A stretch of DNA of 64,000 nt from Candidatus Bathyarchaeota archaeon (GCA_026014595.1 JAOZHY010000048.1:306501-370500); one strand, 5' to 3'. Shown: positions 47,778-54,990, numbered from the stretch's first letter. Program-made: numbers and translations. Notes: a model not told the origin generated them from the sequence alone.

Positions 47778-49175
47778 ATGCGTGACCGCAGTTTCGTGCG
47801 TGAACAGATCATCGTTTTAGATGTGGCTTTGCAGCGGAAGCTTCTGCAGGTGCAGTCGGATCCGGAGGCGTTTTTCCGTGAAGTGCTGGATTGGCAGTTG
47901 ACAGAGTATCAGCGGGAAGCTGTCCGGCTTTTCGATGGGAACCAGTTTTTGGCTTTAAGATGGAGCAGGCAAAGCGGAAAAAGCACGACTTGTGCTGGGC
48001 TGCTGCTGCGTTTCGCGCTTTATCATCCGGACTGCTACATCGCGGTTGTGGGGCCTTCTTGGCGTCAGACGAAGCTGAATGTCCGCCGTATCGGTAGCTT
48101 CGTGCATCGTCTCGGAGATCCGCAGATTAAGGTGCAGAAGACACGCATCAGCTTCCCAAACAACACCGTGATTGAAGCGTTCCCAAATAATCCTGACACA
48201 ATCAGGGGTTACACGCTGGACTTGATCTGGTGGGATGAAGTGAACTTCACGGCTGGCGACCAGGATATGTATGATGCGATGCTGTTCGCTTTGGGCACTA
48301 GAAACGGCAAGTTACTCGCCACTTCGACGCCTTGGAACACGGACAGCGTTTTCTGGCGGATGTGCAACCACGAAAGCTTCAGCGACTTCGCAAGGCATCA
48401 CGTCCGATGGGAACAGACGGTTAAGCCTCATGGTCCTTGGCCGCCTGAGTATATCGAAAAGATCCGTCGGCAGTATGGCGAGGACTTGGCGCGTTGGCGA
48501 AGGGAGATGGAAGCGGAATGGGCTGAGGACGAGGATGTGTGGCTTCCGCAGAGCTTGATTGCCGCGTGTATTGGCACGGTGAAAAACTGCGGTGAGGACT
48601 TGCAGCCTTGGAATCCTGAGGAGGCGTATAGTGGCGACTTGTACGCTGGGCTTGACTTGGCGCAGACACGGGACTACTGCGTGCTGGCAGTGGTGGAACA
48701 CGTCAACGACATGCTGCTGCTTCGGCACTTGAAAATTTTCAGTCAACCCACGCTCTACAGCACTGTGCTGGGCTACTTGAAGGCGCTTCAGGACCGTTGG
48801 GGCGGCTTCCAGAAAATCCGCGTTGATATAACGCGTGAAGGCCCGTCGATTATTGCGGACATGGAGAACGCGGGCATCGAGAACGCTGAGGGCGTAAACT
48901 TTACGGTGCCCAGAAAAAGCGAGATGGCTTCGCTGTTGAAGCAGCGCATGATGGATAAGCGCTTCTTCTATCCTTACCTTACTTGGGAGAAGCCGTATCG
49001 CGGGGACATTTGCACTGAGCTTAACGTGGAAAGATTTGACCTTCGCAAGGACGGCGCTATAGGTTTCTCGCATCCTAATGGCACGCATGATGATGTGTTC
49101 TGGAGCGTAGCCCTGGCGGTTTACGCGACTGTGGAGATGCAGCCTGAACCGTTCCTGGCGGTTGTGCCGAGGTGA
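47778..49175 (+). CDS. Terminase large subunit
   Basis: 465 residues from ATG 47778. The ATPase has a Walker A-like RWSRQSGKST (61-70), Walker B LIWWDE (149-154) and a coupling motif ATSTPWN. The nuclease domain has GLDLAQTRDYCVL (about 291-303; first Asp), VDITREGPSII (second acidic) and HPNGTHDDVFWS (third). It is a complete packaging motor. The frame is open to 47661, but that part lies over the small terminase gene. Its place after the tail genes, not before the portal, is unusual. Confidence 0.92.
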   Translation: MRDRSFVREQIIVLDVALQRKLLQVQSDPEAFFREVLDWQLTEYQREAVRLFDGNQFLALRWSRQSGKSTTCAGLLLRFALYHPDCYIAVVGPSWRQTKLNVRRIGSFVHRLGDPQIKVQKTRISFPNNTVIEAFPNNPDTIRGYTLDLIWWDEVNFTAGDQDMYDAMLFALGTRNGKLLATSTPWNTDSVFWRMCNHESFSDFARHHVRWEQTVKPHGPWPPEYIEKIRRQYGEDLARWRREMEAEWAEDEDVWLPQSLIAACIGTVKNCGEDLQPWNPEEAYSGDLYAGLDLAQTRDYCVLAVVEHVNDMLLLRHLKIFSQPTLYSTVLGYLKALQDRWGGFQKIRVDITREGPSIIADMENAGIENAEGVNFTVPRKSEMASLLKQRMMDKRFFYPYLTWEKPYRGDICTELNVERFDLRKDGAIGFSHPNGTHDDVFWSVALAVYATVEMQPEPFLAVVPR

Positions 49176-49184
49176 CAAGGGGAC

Positions 49185-50750
49185 GTGGGGAAGCTTAGGG
49201 ATGTACGTAGGAAGCTAGCGAAACGCAGGGTAACCGGGTCCTGTCGCATCTCGCGTAGGCAAGAGGAGTTTTTCCGCATAAGGCAGTTTCGCAGAGTTTA
49301 CGATAGGTCATCCGGTAAGTTTCGTTTTCAGATTAGTTATGAGACGCATACGCCGTTAACTCAGCGGACTTTAGCGGTTGCAGAGGCCTTCGGATTGGGC
49401 GTTGACGAGGCGCAGCGTTTCACGGTGCTGGATACGGAGCTGCGGATTGGTCCCCGAGATGTCGTTTATGTCACTGGTGACTCTGGGAGCGGAAAGAGCA
49501 TCTTGCTTAGGGCGATACGTGCGGATCTTGGCGAGGAAGCTGTTGACCTATCAGAGGTCCAGGTTGACCCGGACAAGCCCATTATCGAGACGGTTGGCGC
49601 GTCGGTGGAGGAAGGTTTGGAGCTGCTGAGCCGCGTCGGGCTGAATGATGCGTTTCTTTTCCTACGTACATACAGCCAGCTCAGCGACGGGCAGAAGTAC
49701 CGTTACCGCATCGCCAAGCTAATCGAAAGCGGAAAGCAGTGGTGGCTCATGGACGAATTCGCCGCCTGCCTGGACCGGGATACGGCGAAGATTATCGCGT
49801 TTAACCTGCAGAAAATCGCTCGGCAGCAAGGCAAAGCGGTGATAGTGGCGACTACGCACACGGATTTGTTTGAGGATCTGCGGCCTTCGGTGCATGTGCA
49901 TAAGCGCTTCGGCAGCGAAATCTCAGTGAAGTATTACCCCAATGTGCAGGCGACGGAGTGCAGTCTTGTGCGGGAGATGTGTCTCGTGGAGGGTTCGCTT
50001 GAGGATTGGCGACGGCTTGCGGGCTTCCATTACCGCAGTCATAAGGCAACTGCCCCTCGCCGAATCTTCTGTCTTAAACGTGGAGATGAGCTGTGTGGAG
50101 TAATCGTTTACTGTTATCCTCCCCCTGCATGCTTTGGACGCCGCATAGTTTTGCCGAAACTGAGCATGAAAGAGCTGAATGAGAAGCTGAGTACGATTAG
50201 TCGTGTGGTGGTGCATCCGAAGTACCGCAGTATAGGCTTAGGCGCTAAGCTTATCCGCGAGTCGCTGCCCTTAGTTGGGACGCCTTATGTGGAGTTGATT
50301 GCGGTCATGGCGCGGTATTCGCCTTTCGCGGAAAGAGCTGGCATGTGTAAGATAGCGGAGCAGTCTCCGCATAAGCAAGCGTTAGCTGTTGCTGAAGTTC
50401 TGCGAAGCCTTGGCTTCAATCTTCAGCTGCTGGGCAGCGAAAAGTACGTTTTGAGCCGGCTGCAAGCCCTAAGTAGCGGCGACTTGGAAAAGGTAAAGGA
50501 AGCCTTCTGCAGAAATAATCATCTGCGGTTCATGAAACACTTCTTTACGCACAGGGTCTTTGGCAGCAAAAAAGACTATGCTGATGCAGTTAAGGTGGCA
50601 AGCGTCGAAAGGCTGGCGCACCTGATTAAGATCTGCGGTTTTCTGCTACAGTCTAAGGTTTACCTATTCTGGTCTGGGCAGTCCGAACCAAGTCCAAACT
50701 TAGTTCGTATAGGACTCTTTTCTGCATGCAGCCTTCACATGGTAAAGTGA
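49185..50750 (+). CDS. ABC ATPase fused to GNAT acyltransferase (COG2401-like)
   Basis: 521 residues, GTG start with AAGGGG upstream. A complete ABC ATPase lies at about 75-245: Walker A GDSGSGKS (98-105), signature YSQLSDGQ (163-170), Walker B WWLMDEF (186-192), H-loop TTHTD. No membrane partner is encoded. The C-terminal GNAT domain shows RVVVHPKYRSIGLGAKL (340-356) and ELIAVMARYSPFAERAGM. This is the layout of COG2401, 'ABC-type ATPase fused to a predicted acetyltransferase'. The GNAT part recalls Mom-type DNA-modifying enzymes, so ATP-driven modification of viral DNA is a reasonable idea, not shown. Confidence 0.8.
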   Translation: MGKLRDVRRKLAKRRVTGSCRISRRQEEFFRIRQFRRVYDRSSGKFRFQISYETHTPLTQRTLAVAEAFGLGVDEAQRFTVLDTELRIGPRDVVYVTGDSGSGKSILLRAIRADLGEEAVDLSEVQVDPDKPIIETVGASVEEGLELLSRVGLNDAFLFLRTYSQLSDGQKYRYRIAKLIESGKQWWLMDEFAACLDRDTAKIIAFNLQKIARQQGKAVIVATTHTDLFEDLRPSVHVHKRFGSEISVKYYPNVQATECSLVREMCLVEGSLEDWRRLAGFHYRSHKATAPRRIFCLKRGDELCGVIVYCYPPPACFGRRIVLPKLSMKELNEKLSTISRVVVHPKYRSIGLGAKLIRESLPLVGTPYVELIAVMARYSPFAERAGMCKIAEQSPHKQALAVAEVLRSLGFNLQLLGSEKYVLSRLQALSSGDLEKVKEAFCRNNHLRFMKHFFTHRVFGSKKDYADAVKVASVERLAHLIKICGFLLQSKVYLFWSGQSEPSPNLVRIGLFSACSLHMVK

Positions 50751-50919
50751 AAAAGTGCTTTTTAGGCGTCTAAAGATTAACATGGAAAATCTGTTGTTCT
50801 GCACGGGAACGTGAATTTCGCCGTTTCTCTGGCTTGTTTTTTCACTTGCGCTTGAGCCTAAGCCAATTGTAGCGCATCCGCCTAAATTAGGGCTCAAAAA
50901 ATAAGGAGGATGAAAAAAG
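50751..50919 (+). promoter_or_regulatory. Leader region of the right-hand small-gene operon
   Basis: 170 bases without a convincing gene. TTGAGCC (50852-50858) and GGCTCAA (50891-50897) can pair to form a stem enclosing about 30 bases, just before AATAAGGAGGATG, the binding site of the 40-residue gene at 50920. A structured leader controlling these genes is possible. A TATA-like CTAAAGATTAA lies near 50770. Confidence 0.35.
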
Positions 50920-51042
50920 ATGGTAAATAAAAAAGCATATAAGCCTAGCGCTCCTTTCCTGCGGGAGCTTCGGGCTATAATAAACGGCAGGGAACCTAGA
51001 AAGGAGATTAATCCCTACTATGGGATTAATTCCCAACCCTAA
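50920..51042 (+). CDS. Small basic peptide gene (40 aa)
   Basis: ATG 50920 with AAGGAGGATG about 10 bases before. The product begins MVNKKAYKPSAPFLRELRA, continues with IINGREPRKEINPYYG, and is helical and basic. Near its 3' end the mRNA can fold: ATTAATCCC and GGGATTAAT (51007-51030) are perfect complements around a 6-base loop, just before the next binding site. The strong binding site supports translation; function unknown. Confidence 0.5.
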   Translation: MVNKKAYKPSAPFLRELRAIINGREPRKEINPYYGINSQP

Positions 51043-51061
51043 TTTTTTGGAGGCGGAAAAA

Positions 51062-51298
51062 ATGCCGAAAATAAGTTTAAGGCGAAGCCCGAAGGCCAAT
51101 TGGCTTTGGGAATTCAGCTTTAACGGGAAAAAGTGGTATAGCGTCAGCGACAAAAATGTCGTGCGGCTGCCGCCATACGAGCCTTTGAGGGAGAAGCTTA
51201 ACCGTCTCCTGCAGGGCAGGGCTGAAGTCGAAGTCTTCGACGGCATCTACGTGCGAGAAGTCAAAACCTTAGCCATAACCGCGGAGGGCTTGCAATGA
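51062..51298 (+). CDS. Small viral beta protein
   Basis: 78 residues from ATG 51062, with TTTGGAGGCGG upstream; the frame is open to 51020 but overlaps the preceding gene. SLRRSPKANWLWEFSFNGKKWYSVSDKNVVRLPPYEPLREKLNRLL then VEVFDGIYVREVKTLAI. A compact strand-rich protein, not recognised. It overlaps the next gene by 4 bases. Confidence 0.6.
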   Translation: MPKISLRRSPKANWLWEFSFNGKKWYSVSDKNVVRLPPYEPLREKLNRLLQGRAEVEVFDGIYVREVKTLAITAEGLQ

Positions 51299-51720
51299 GT
51301 CACCTTTCCACGCTGATTCAGCGAGTACGCGACGACGAGGCAGCTTTCGGTTACGCGGAAAAGGAGCACCTTATCAACCTTGCCGAGTACATAGTTACCT
51401 GGCGAGATTACAGCAAGCTGGAAGAGCGTGAAGCCGTAGCGATTTTGGCGAAATATCGACTGTGGAAACTTGCGGATAAGTATCACCGGCAGAAAAGCTT
51501 GCAGCTTATTCAGCAGGAGCTTGCGAAGCCATGGACTCGGCGGTGCGCACGCTGCGGGCTGCCGATCAGCAGTGAGAAAAGTCTCAGGACGGGTTTCGGG
51601 TCGGTTTGCCGCAGAAAAGTCTGCGGTGAAGAAAGCAAGAAGCTGGAGAAGATGCGTAAGATTGGCTTGACAGAGGCGGATTGCTGGCGATTCGCTGACA
51701 CAGATGTGAGGTTGGAGTAA
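51295..51720 (+). CDS. DUF6011-type zinc-motif protein
   Basis: 141 residues. The C-terminal part RRCARCGLPISSEKSLRTGFGSVCRRK is the typical DUF6011 phage motif (C-x2-CG-x-L/P ... S-x-GxGxxC). The N-terminal ~85 residues are helical (HLINLAEYIVTWRDYSKLEEREAVAILAKYRLWKLADKY). Members are common in phage replication and early regions. Probably a nucleic-acid-binding accessory. Confidence 0.7.
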   Translation: MSHLSTLIQRVRDDEAAFGYAEKEHLINLAEYIVTWRDYSKLEEREAVAILAKYRLWKLADKYHRQKSLQLIQQELAKPWTRRCARCGLPISSEKSLRTGFGSVCRRKVCGEESKKLEKMRKIGLTEADCWRFADTDVRLE

Positions 51721-51948
51721 ATGGCGGAGCCTAAGCTTTGTCCACGTTGCCCCTACATCTCTTTTATCCCCATCGTCAAGTCTGAGCAGGTCTGCTACAC
51801 TCGCCAACGCGAAGAGTTAACGCCCCTGAAGCTATGCCAGAAGCTTCGCGCCTTAGCCTTGCGTCACAACTGGAAATTTCAAACCTGCCGTTACTTCGCC
51901 GAGTCGGAGCGGATTGACCTGTATGCCACAGCTGAAGCAGAAAGGTAA
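51721..51948 (+). CDS. Small Cys-containing viral protein
   Basis: 75 residues starting immediately after the upstream stop. PKLCPRCPYISFIPI forms a zinc-type Cys pair, with more Cys at VCYTR, KLCQK and TCRYF. Likely a metal-bound fold. The start ATG directly abuts TAA, so translation is coupled. No family recognised. Confidence 0.55.
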   Translation: MAEPKLCPRCPYISFIPIVKSEQVCYTRQREELTPLKLCQKLRALALRHNWKFQTCRYFAESERIDLYATAEAER

Positions 51949-52177
51949 GTTCTGGCCGTGGGTGCGAGCGCTGATTTGGGAGAAGGCGGAAGAGCTTTTC
52001 ATGCAGGAGCAAGCTCGGACAATGGAATGCTACATCAAGCCTGAACGCCGTGAGCTCCGGGAAGGCGGCTACTTTTATGAGGCGAAGCTTATTGTGCTGC
52101 GGAATCTTTACCGTCAGCGGAAGGGCTTGCCGAGCCTGGAAGAGGAGGAAGCTTGGCGTGCCTATAATCGCCAGTGA
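51923..52177 (+). CDS. Small helical viral protein
   Basis: 84 residues from ATG 51923 (frame open to TTG 51914), overlapping the upstream gene by 26 bases. GGAG lies about 12 bases before. QLKQKGKFWPWVRALIWEKAEELFMQEQARTMECYIKPERRELREGGYFYEAKLIVLRNLYRQRKGL is charged and helical with many aromatic residues. No known family; it looks like a DNA- or RNA-associated accessory. Confidence 0.5.
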   Translation: MPQLKQKGKFWPWVRALIWEKAEELFMQEQARTMECYIKPERRELREGGYFYEAKLIVLRNLYRQRKGLPSLEEEEAWRAYNRQ

Positions 52178-52194
52178 GCAGGTGATATTTAAAA

Positions 52195-52503
52195 ATGGCT
52201 TTGTTCAAACGTAGGAATCTCCGCGCAATACTGGAGGGCAGGAAGACGCAGACAAGGCGCGTGCATAAGCACACATGGCAGATTGGCAAGGTCTATGCGG
52301 TGCGCACGAGTTATTTCGGCAAGCCAGAAGGCTACATACGCATTGTCCGCAAGTTCCGTCAGCGGCTCGGCGACATCAGCCCTGAAGACGTGCGAAAAGA
52401 GGGCTTCCGCAGCCTTGAGGAGTTCCAAAAGGCATGGACCGCTATTAACGGCTGCTGGGATCCGGAGCAGGTAGTGACGGTTTACGAGTTTATTCTGCTC
52501 TAA
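52195..52503 (+). CDS. ASCH-domain (PUA-like) protein
   Basis: 102 residues. FKRRNLRAILEGRKTQTRRVHK is the ASCH start with the G-x-K-x-x-T-x-R motif, then WQIGKVYAVRTSYFGKPEGYIRIVRKFRQRLGDISPEDVRKEGFRSLEEFQKAW and the end strand VVTVYEFIL. ASCH domains bind RNA or modified nucleosides and are common in phages. AGGTGAT precedes the ATG. It ends 4 bases into the integrase stop, so the two genes converge. Confidence 0.85.
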   Translation: MALFKRRNLRAILEGRKTQTRRVHKHTWQIGKVYAVRTSYFGKPEGYIRIVRKFRQRLGDISPEDVRKEGFRSLEEFQKAWTAINGCWDPEQVVTVYEFILL

Positions 52504-53699
52504 GCTTCCTCTTTCTCTGTGCTGATTAATTTGGTTTTTCCTGTTTTGAGGCCTTCCAGCAGCTCGCGGAGTGTCTGCTCGTCTTCTGGGCTGATGTTGA
52601 GGCCTTCGCGTTGTGCTGGTTTGCCGCTGTAAATGTTTAGGTATGGCTCTAGCTTCGCGTATTCCTGCTCTACTGCCCGTTCGTAAATCCATGGTGCCTT
52701 GTCGTAAACGCCGCCTACAGCGTCCAGCCTATGCGTAGCGCCGTCTCCGCTGCTGTGACCCATCATGAAGCTCACGTAGGCCTTGTTTACTCCGCGGTCA
52801 GGCGGAGAAGCTTCCTGCTCGAAGAATTTACGGAAGCAGTGTAATCTGACGTTGTAGGGACCGTCGCGTAGGTGATGTCGCATTGTCAGGTAGCGGAAGT
52901 GATTGTGGAATATTTTAGGCGTTAGCGGCCGGCCTTTGCTGGTGACCCAGAGCCATTCGCAGCTCCGTAGCCCAAGTTGTTTGAGTATTTGCTCGCGAAT
53001 TTGTAGCCATTTCCGCAGTTCCTGAATGGCATCGCGGCTGATGAATGTGAAGTAGGGGAAGCCGTTGCCCTTACGCTCTCGGAAGTCCAAGCGTATCCGC
53101 TCTTTTCCCGCAGTGACTTCGCCGATGACGTATTTTGCTTGGCGGTTCACGTCAACCAGCACCTGTCGGATACTCTGGCCGCTTTGCAGCTGCACCATGC
53201 ATACGCTGCGGTCCCTGGCGCCTAAGACGCCGAGCACACGCTTAACAAAATCCACTGTAAATGGCTTATCCGCGTATTTGCGGCGGCTCCGCTTGTGGAA
53301 AAACCCGTTGGACGCCGTCAAAGGCGCTTCGTGATAGTCGCAGAACGCCTTGACAGGCAGAAACCACGCGCTGTAACGGTACTGCAGCGCCCTATCCGCC
53401 AGGTCAGGGTTGTCACGGCTGTACTCAATCGCCAAACGCAGAGCCCACCTGCGCTCCGCTACGCTGTCAGCGTTTCGCCTATGCAGATGCTCATCCAAAA
53501 ACTCCTTCGGCGAAAGCCTAATGCCCCTCGTAACCTCAAGCCAACGGAAAAACCGCGCCAACCCCACAGCCTTCTCCAGCCACGTCTGCCCCCCACGCGG
53601 ATACCGCGCCAAAAACTCAGCCACACACTCATGCTCCAATGCGAAACGCTCAGCATCCATCAGCGAAACCGCGTACCGGAACCGCTTAAACCCAACCAC
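52500..53699 (-). CDS. int: Tyrosine recombinase integrase
   Basis: 399 residues, GTG start with GGTGAG upstream. The N-terminal ~130 residues look like a core-binding SAM-like domain. The catalytic domain has the first Arg in LQSGQSIRQVLVD (about R178), HCFRKFF (H287-x-x-R290), MMGHSSG (H315) and a Tyr candidate in VYDKAPWIYERA (Y332 or Y339). It catalyses integration and excision between the 17-bp cores. It begins 50 bases from the right core and points inward, which is typical. The gene is whole, so excision could still occur. Confidence 0.9.
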   Translation of the reverse strand: MVGFKRFRYAVSLMDAERFALEHECVAEFLARYPRGGQTWLEKAVGLARFFRWLEVTRGIRLSPKEFLDEHLHRRNADSVAERRWALRLAIEYSRDNPDLADRALQYRYSAWFLPVKAFCDYHEAPLTASNGFFHKRSRRKYADKPFTVDFVKRVLGVLGARDRSVCMVQLQSGQSIRQVLVDVNRQAKYVIGEVTAGKERIRLDFRERKGNGFPYFTFISRDAIQELRKWLQIREQILKQLGLRSCEWLWVTSKGRPLTPKIFHNHFRYLTMRHHLRDGPYNVRLHCFRKFFEQEASPPDRGVNKAYVSFMMGHSSGDGATHRLDAVGGVYDKAPWIYERAVEQEYAKLEPYLNIYSGKPAQREGLNISPEDEQTLRELLEGLKTGKTKLISTEKEEA

Positions 53700-53730
53700 T
53701 AAGTCTCACCACTAACCAAACACATAGTGA

Positions 53731-53741
53731 CAGTATATAGC
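53731..53741 (-). promoter_or_regulatory. TATA box of the integrase gene
   Basis: GCTATATACTG read on the minus strand, centred about 37 bases before the GTG at 53699. This would give a leader of about 10 bases containing the GGTGAG binding site. It lies just inside the right core, so the integrase has a promoter within the provirus. Confidence 0.5.
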
Positions 53742-53748
53742 GTTTTCA

Positions 53749-53765
53749 GTGTCAGTTCGCCCGTC
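53749..53765. repeat. attR: right 17-bp attachment core
   Basis: GTGTCAGTTCGCCCGTC, identical to 25629-25645. On the minus strand it holds the D box (CTGA) and the 3' part of the guide of the candidate C/D sRNA at 53752-53811, so that RNA stays whole at this junction. Confidence 0.85.
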
Positions 53766-53811
53766 GAGTCCAAATCACCGCCGTTTGGCTCACGACTCTA
53801 GAGCTCATCAT
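53752..53811 (-). ncRNA. Candidate C/D box sRNA guiding 16S rRNA C1402 methylation
   Basis: On the minus strand: box C ATGATGA (53805-53811), box C'-like GTGATTT (53772-53778) and box D CTGA (53752-53755), 60 bases in all. Before box D the guide reads GACGGGCGAA; its GACGGGCG is complementary to the universal 16S CGCCCGTC (E. coli 1400-1407). The fifth base upstream of D pairs with C1402, which is 2'-O-methylated in bacteria and at the matching place in eukaryotes. Box D' is poor (GTGA) and the terminal stem weak. A TATA-like TTCTATAAC lies about 50 bases upstream. The match is 8 bases, so chance is not excluded. Confidence 0.5.
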
Positions 53812-53910
53812 CCGAGAATAGTGGGCGCTTTCGCAGGCTTAAGGTTTGCGCTGCTTGTTATAGAACGATTTTTTAACGTGCGAAAGGCATAAAGCGTATG
53901 GTGACTTGGC

Positions 53911-54432
53911 ATGGACCTTTCTGAAGCCATTAAGGGAAGAAGAAGCGTCAGAGCCTATAAGAAACAGGATGTTCCTCAGGAAGCGATTGAAAAACTGCTT
54001 GAAGCCGCAACTTGGGCGCCATCCGCGGGAAACCTTCAACCCTGGCAGTTCGTGGTTGTCAGAGCGCAAGCGGTGAAGGCGAAGCTTTCGAAAGCGGCGC
54101 TTAACCAGAAAGATGTTGAAGAAGCACCTGTCGTCATCGTGGTGTGTGCGGACGAGCAACGTTCTTCAGCGCGTTATGGTTTGCGGGGAAAAACCCTGTA
54201 TTGTATTCAAGACACGGCGGCTGCGGTTCAGAACCTCCTGTTGACAGCTTACTCGTATGGGCTTGGCTCGTGCTGGATAGGTGCGTTTGACGAAGACGCA
54301 GTGAAAGCTGCCGTAAAAGCTCCTGAAGGCGTAAGACCTGTGGCTATCGTGTTGGTTGGTTACGCGGATGAATCACCAAAGCCGCCAAGCAGAAGACGCT
54401 TGGACCAGGTTGTGCACCATGAAAGTTACTGA
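53911..54432 (+). CDS. Nitroreductase-family flavoprotein
   Basis: 173 residues, paralogue of 14642-15154. EAIKGRRSVRAYKKQDVP (FMN-phosphate Arg motif), LEAATWAPSAGNLQPWQFVVV, DTAAAVQNLLLTAYSYGLGSCWIGAF and LVGYADESPKPPSRR are all present. It should be a homodimeric FMN enzyme; the substrate is unknown. It is the first host gene to the right of the provirus and was not touched by integration. Confidence 0.9.
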   Translation: MDLSEAIKGRRSVRAYKKQDVPQEAIEKLLEAATWAPSAGNLQPWQFVVVRAQAVKAKLSKAALNQKDVEEAPVVIVVCADEQRSSARYGLRGKTLYCIQDTAAAVQNLLLTAYSYGLGSCWIGAFDEDAVKAAVKAPEGVRPVAIVLVGYADESPKPPSRRRLDQVVHHESY

Positions 54433-54531
54433 GGCACCACGCGGAAAAACCTGGTCTGAAGCGCGATTGATTGTTTTCCGTTTTGCCTTCAGTTGACGGG
54501 GTATCCGTTTTGTGGATTTGGTGTTAGTAAA

Positions 54532-54539
54532 GTTTAAAA
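54532..54539 (+). promoter_or_regulatory. TATA box of a probably leaderless gene
   Basis: TTTAAAAG, 18-25 bases before the ATG at 54557. Archaeal TATA boxes lie about 26 bases from the transcription start, so the mRNA would begin at or very near the ATG. No ribosome binding site is seen at that ATG, in agreement. Confidence 0.5.
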
Positions 54540-54556
54540 GTGCCGTTGCCACTTCC

Positions 54557-54763
54557 ATGTGGCTCTACAGAGGCGTGGAGGTGCAACTGCGAACGACTGC
54601 ACTTGCCTTGCCTTTGAAGGTAACGTGTAGGAGGCGACTGAAACTGCTATCAAGAGACTGCGATGGTTGCTCTCAGATGAAAGCGTGTAGTAGACGCTAT
54701 TTCGTCGTTGAGAAGGGCGATAGGGTCTACTGTCCGGATGGTACTGCTCACTTGGTTGATTGA
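54557..54763 (+). CDS. Small Cys-rich hypothetical protein
   Basis: 68 residues from ATG 54557. Strand-rich MWLYRGVEVQLRTTALALPLKVTCRRRLKLL is followed by CDGCSQMKACSRRYFVVEKGDRVYCPDG, where four Cys could bind zinc or an iron-sulfur cluster. The frame is open to a GTG at 54512, but the TATA spacing favours 54557. A strong hairpin lies 30 bases after the stop. No family recognised; the coding call rests on promoter, motif and terminator together. Confidence 0.55.
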   Translation: MWLYRGVEVQLRTTALALPLKVTCRRRLKLLSRDCDGCSQMKACSRRYFVVEKGDRVYCPDGTAHLVD

Positions 54764-54792
54764 CAGTGACCTGAACGCCTTGTAGCGGTAGC

Positions 54793-54830
54793 AAGGTTGG
54801 CTTGAAGTTTTAGGGCTTCGAGCTAACCTT
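54793..54830 (+). terminator. Long hairpin followed by a T-rich run
   Basis: AAGGTTGGCTTGAAG (54793-54807) pairs with CTTCGAGCTAACCTT (54816-54830) over 15 bp, with two G-U pairs and an 8-base loop, followed by TTCTTTTG. An outer AGCGG/CCGCT pair (54784-54788 with 54839-54843) can extend it. It sits 30 bases after the Cys-rich gene and looks like an intrinsic terminator, though a structured small RNA is also possible. Confidence 0.6.
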
Positions 54831-54990
54831 TTCTTTTGCCGCTGGTGCGTCTGCTGTAAACTACGTGCGATTTTTGACTTATGCCCCTCTTATAAAGAAA
54901 TTCAACTTTATGTGGTTCTATTGCTTGTTGTTTGGGGCGAAAAGTTTAAGCCTTCACGCGTCGTAAGTGTGCTTGAGGGGTTGGTTGCGG

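Larger units (their letters stand above)
25629..53765. mobile_element. Complete head-tail (Caudoviricetes-type) archaeal provirus
   Basis: About 28.1 kb between two copies of a 17-bp core. All expected modules are present: tyrosine integrase next to the right core, divergent regulators next to the left, terminase small and large, portal, prohead protease, HK97-type capsid, connectors, tail tube, chaperones, tape measure and tail fibres. Genes are tightly packed, mostly on the plus strand, with many ATGA-type overlaps. The flanks are housekeeping or metabolic genes. The element has its own TFB-like, winged-helix and RHH regulators. It is flanked by eL22 on the left and a nitroreductase on the right. 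Confidence 0.93.

Noticed and set aside
48312..49178. 288-codon minus-strand frame opposite the terminase
   Set aside because: His/Arg-rich antisense shadow; the plus strand carries all terminase motifs.
53749..53840. tRNA gene at the integration site
   Set aside because: The core and flanks were tried on both strands; there is no T-loop of the GTTCRANNC form with matching stems, and no acceptor stem. The C/D box reading fits better.
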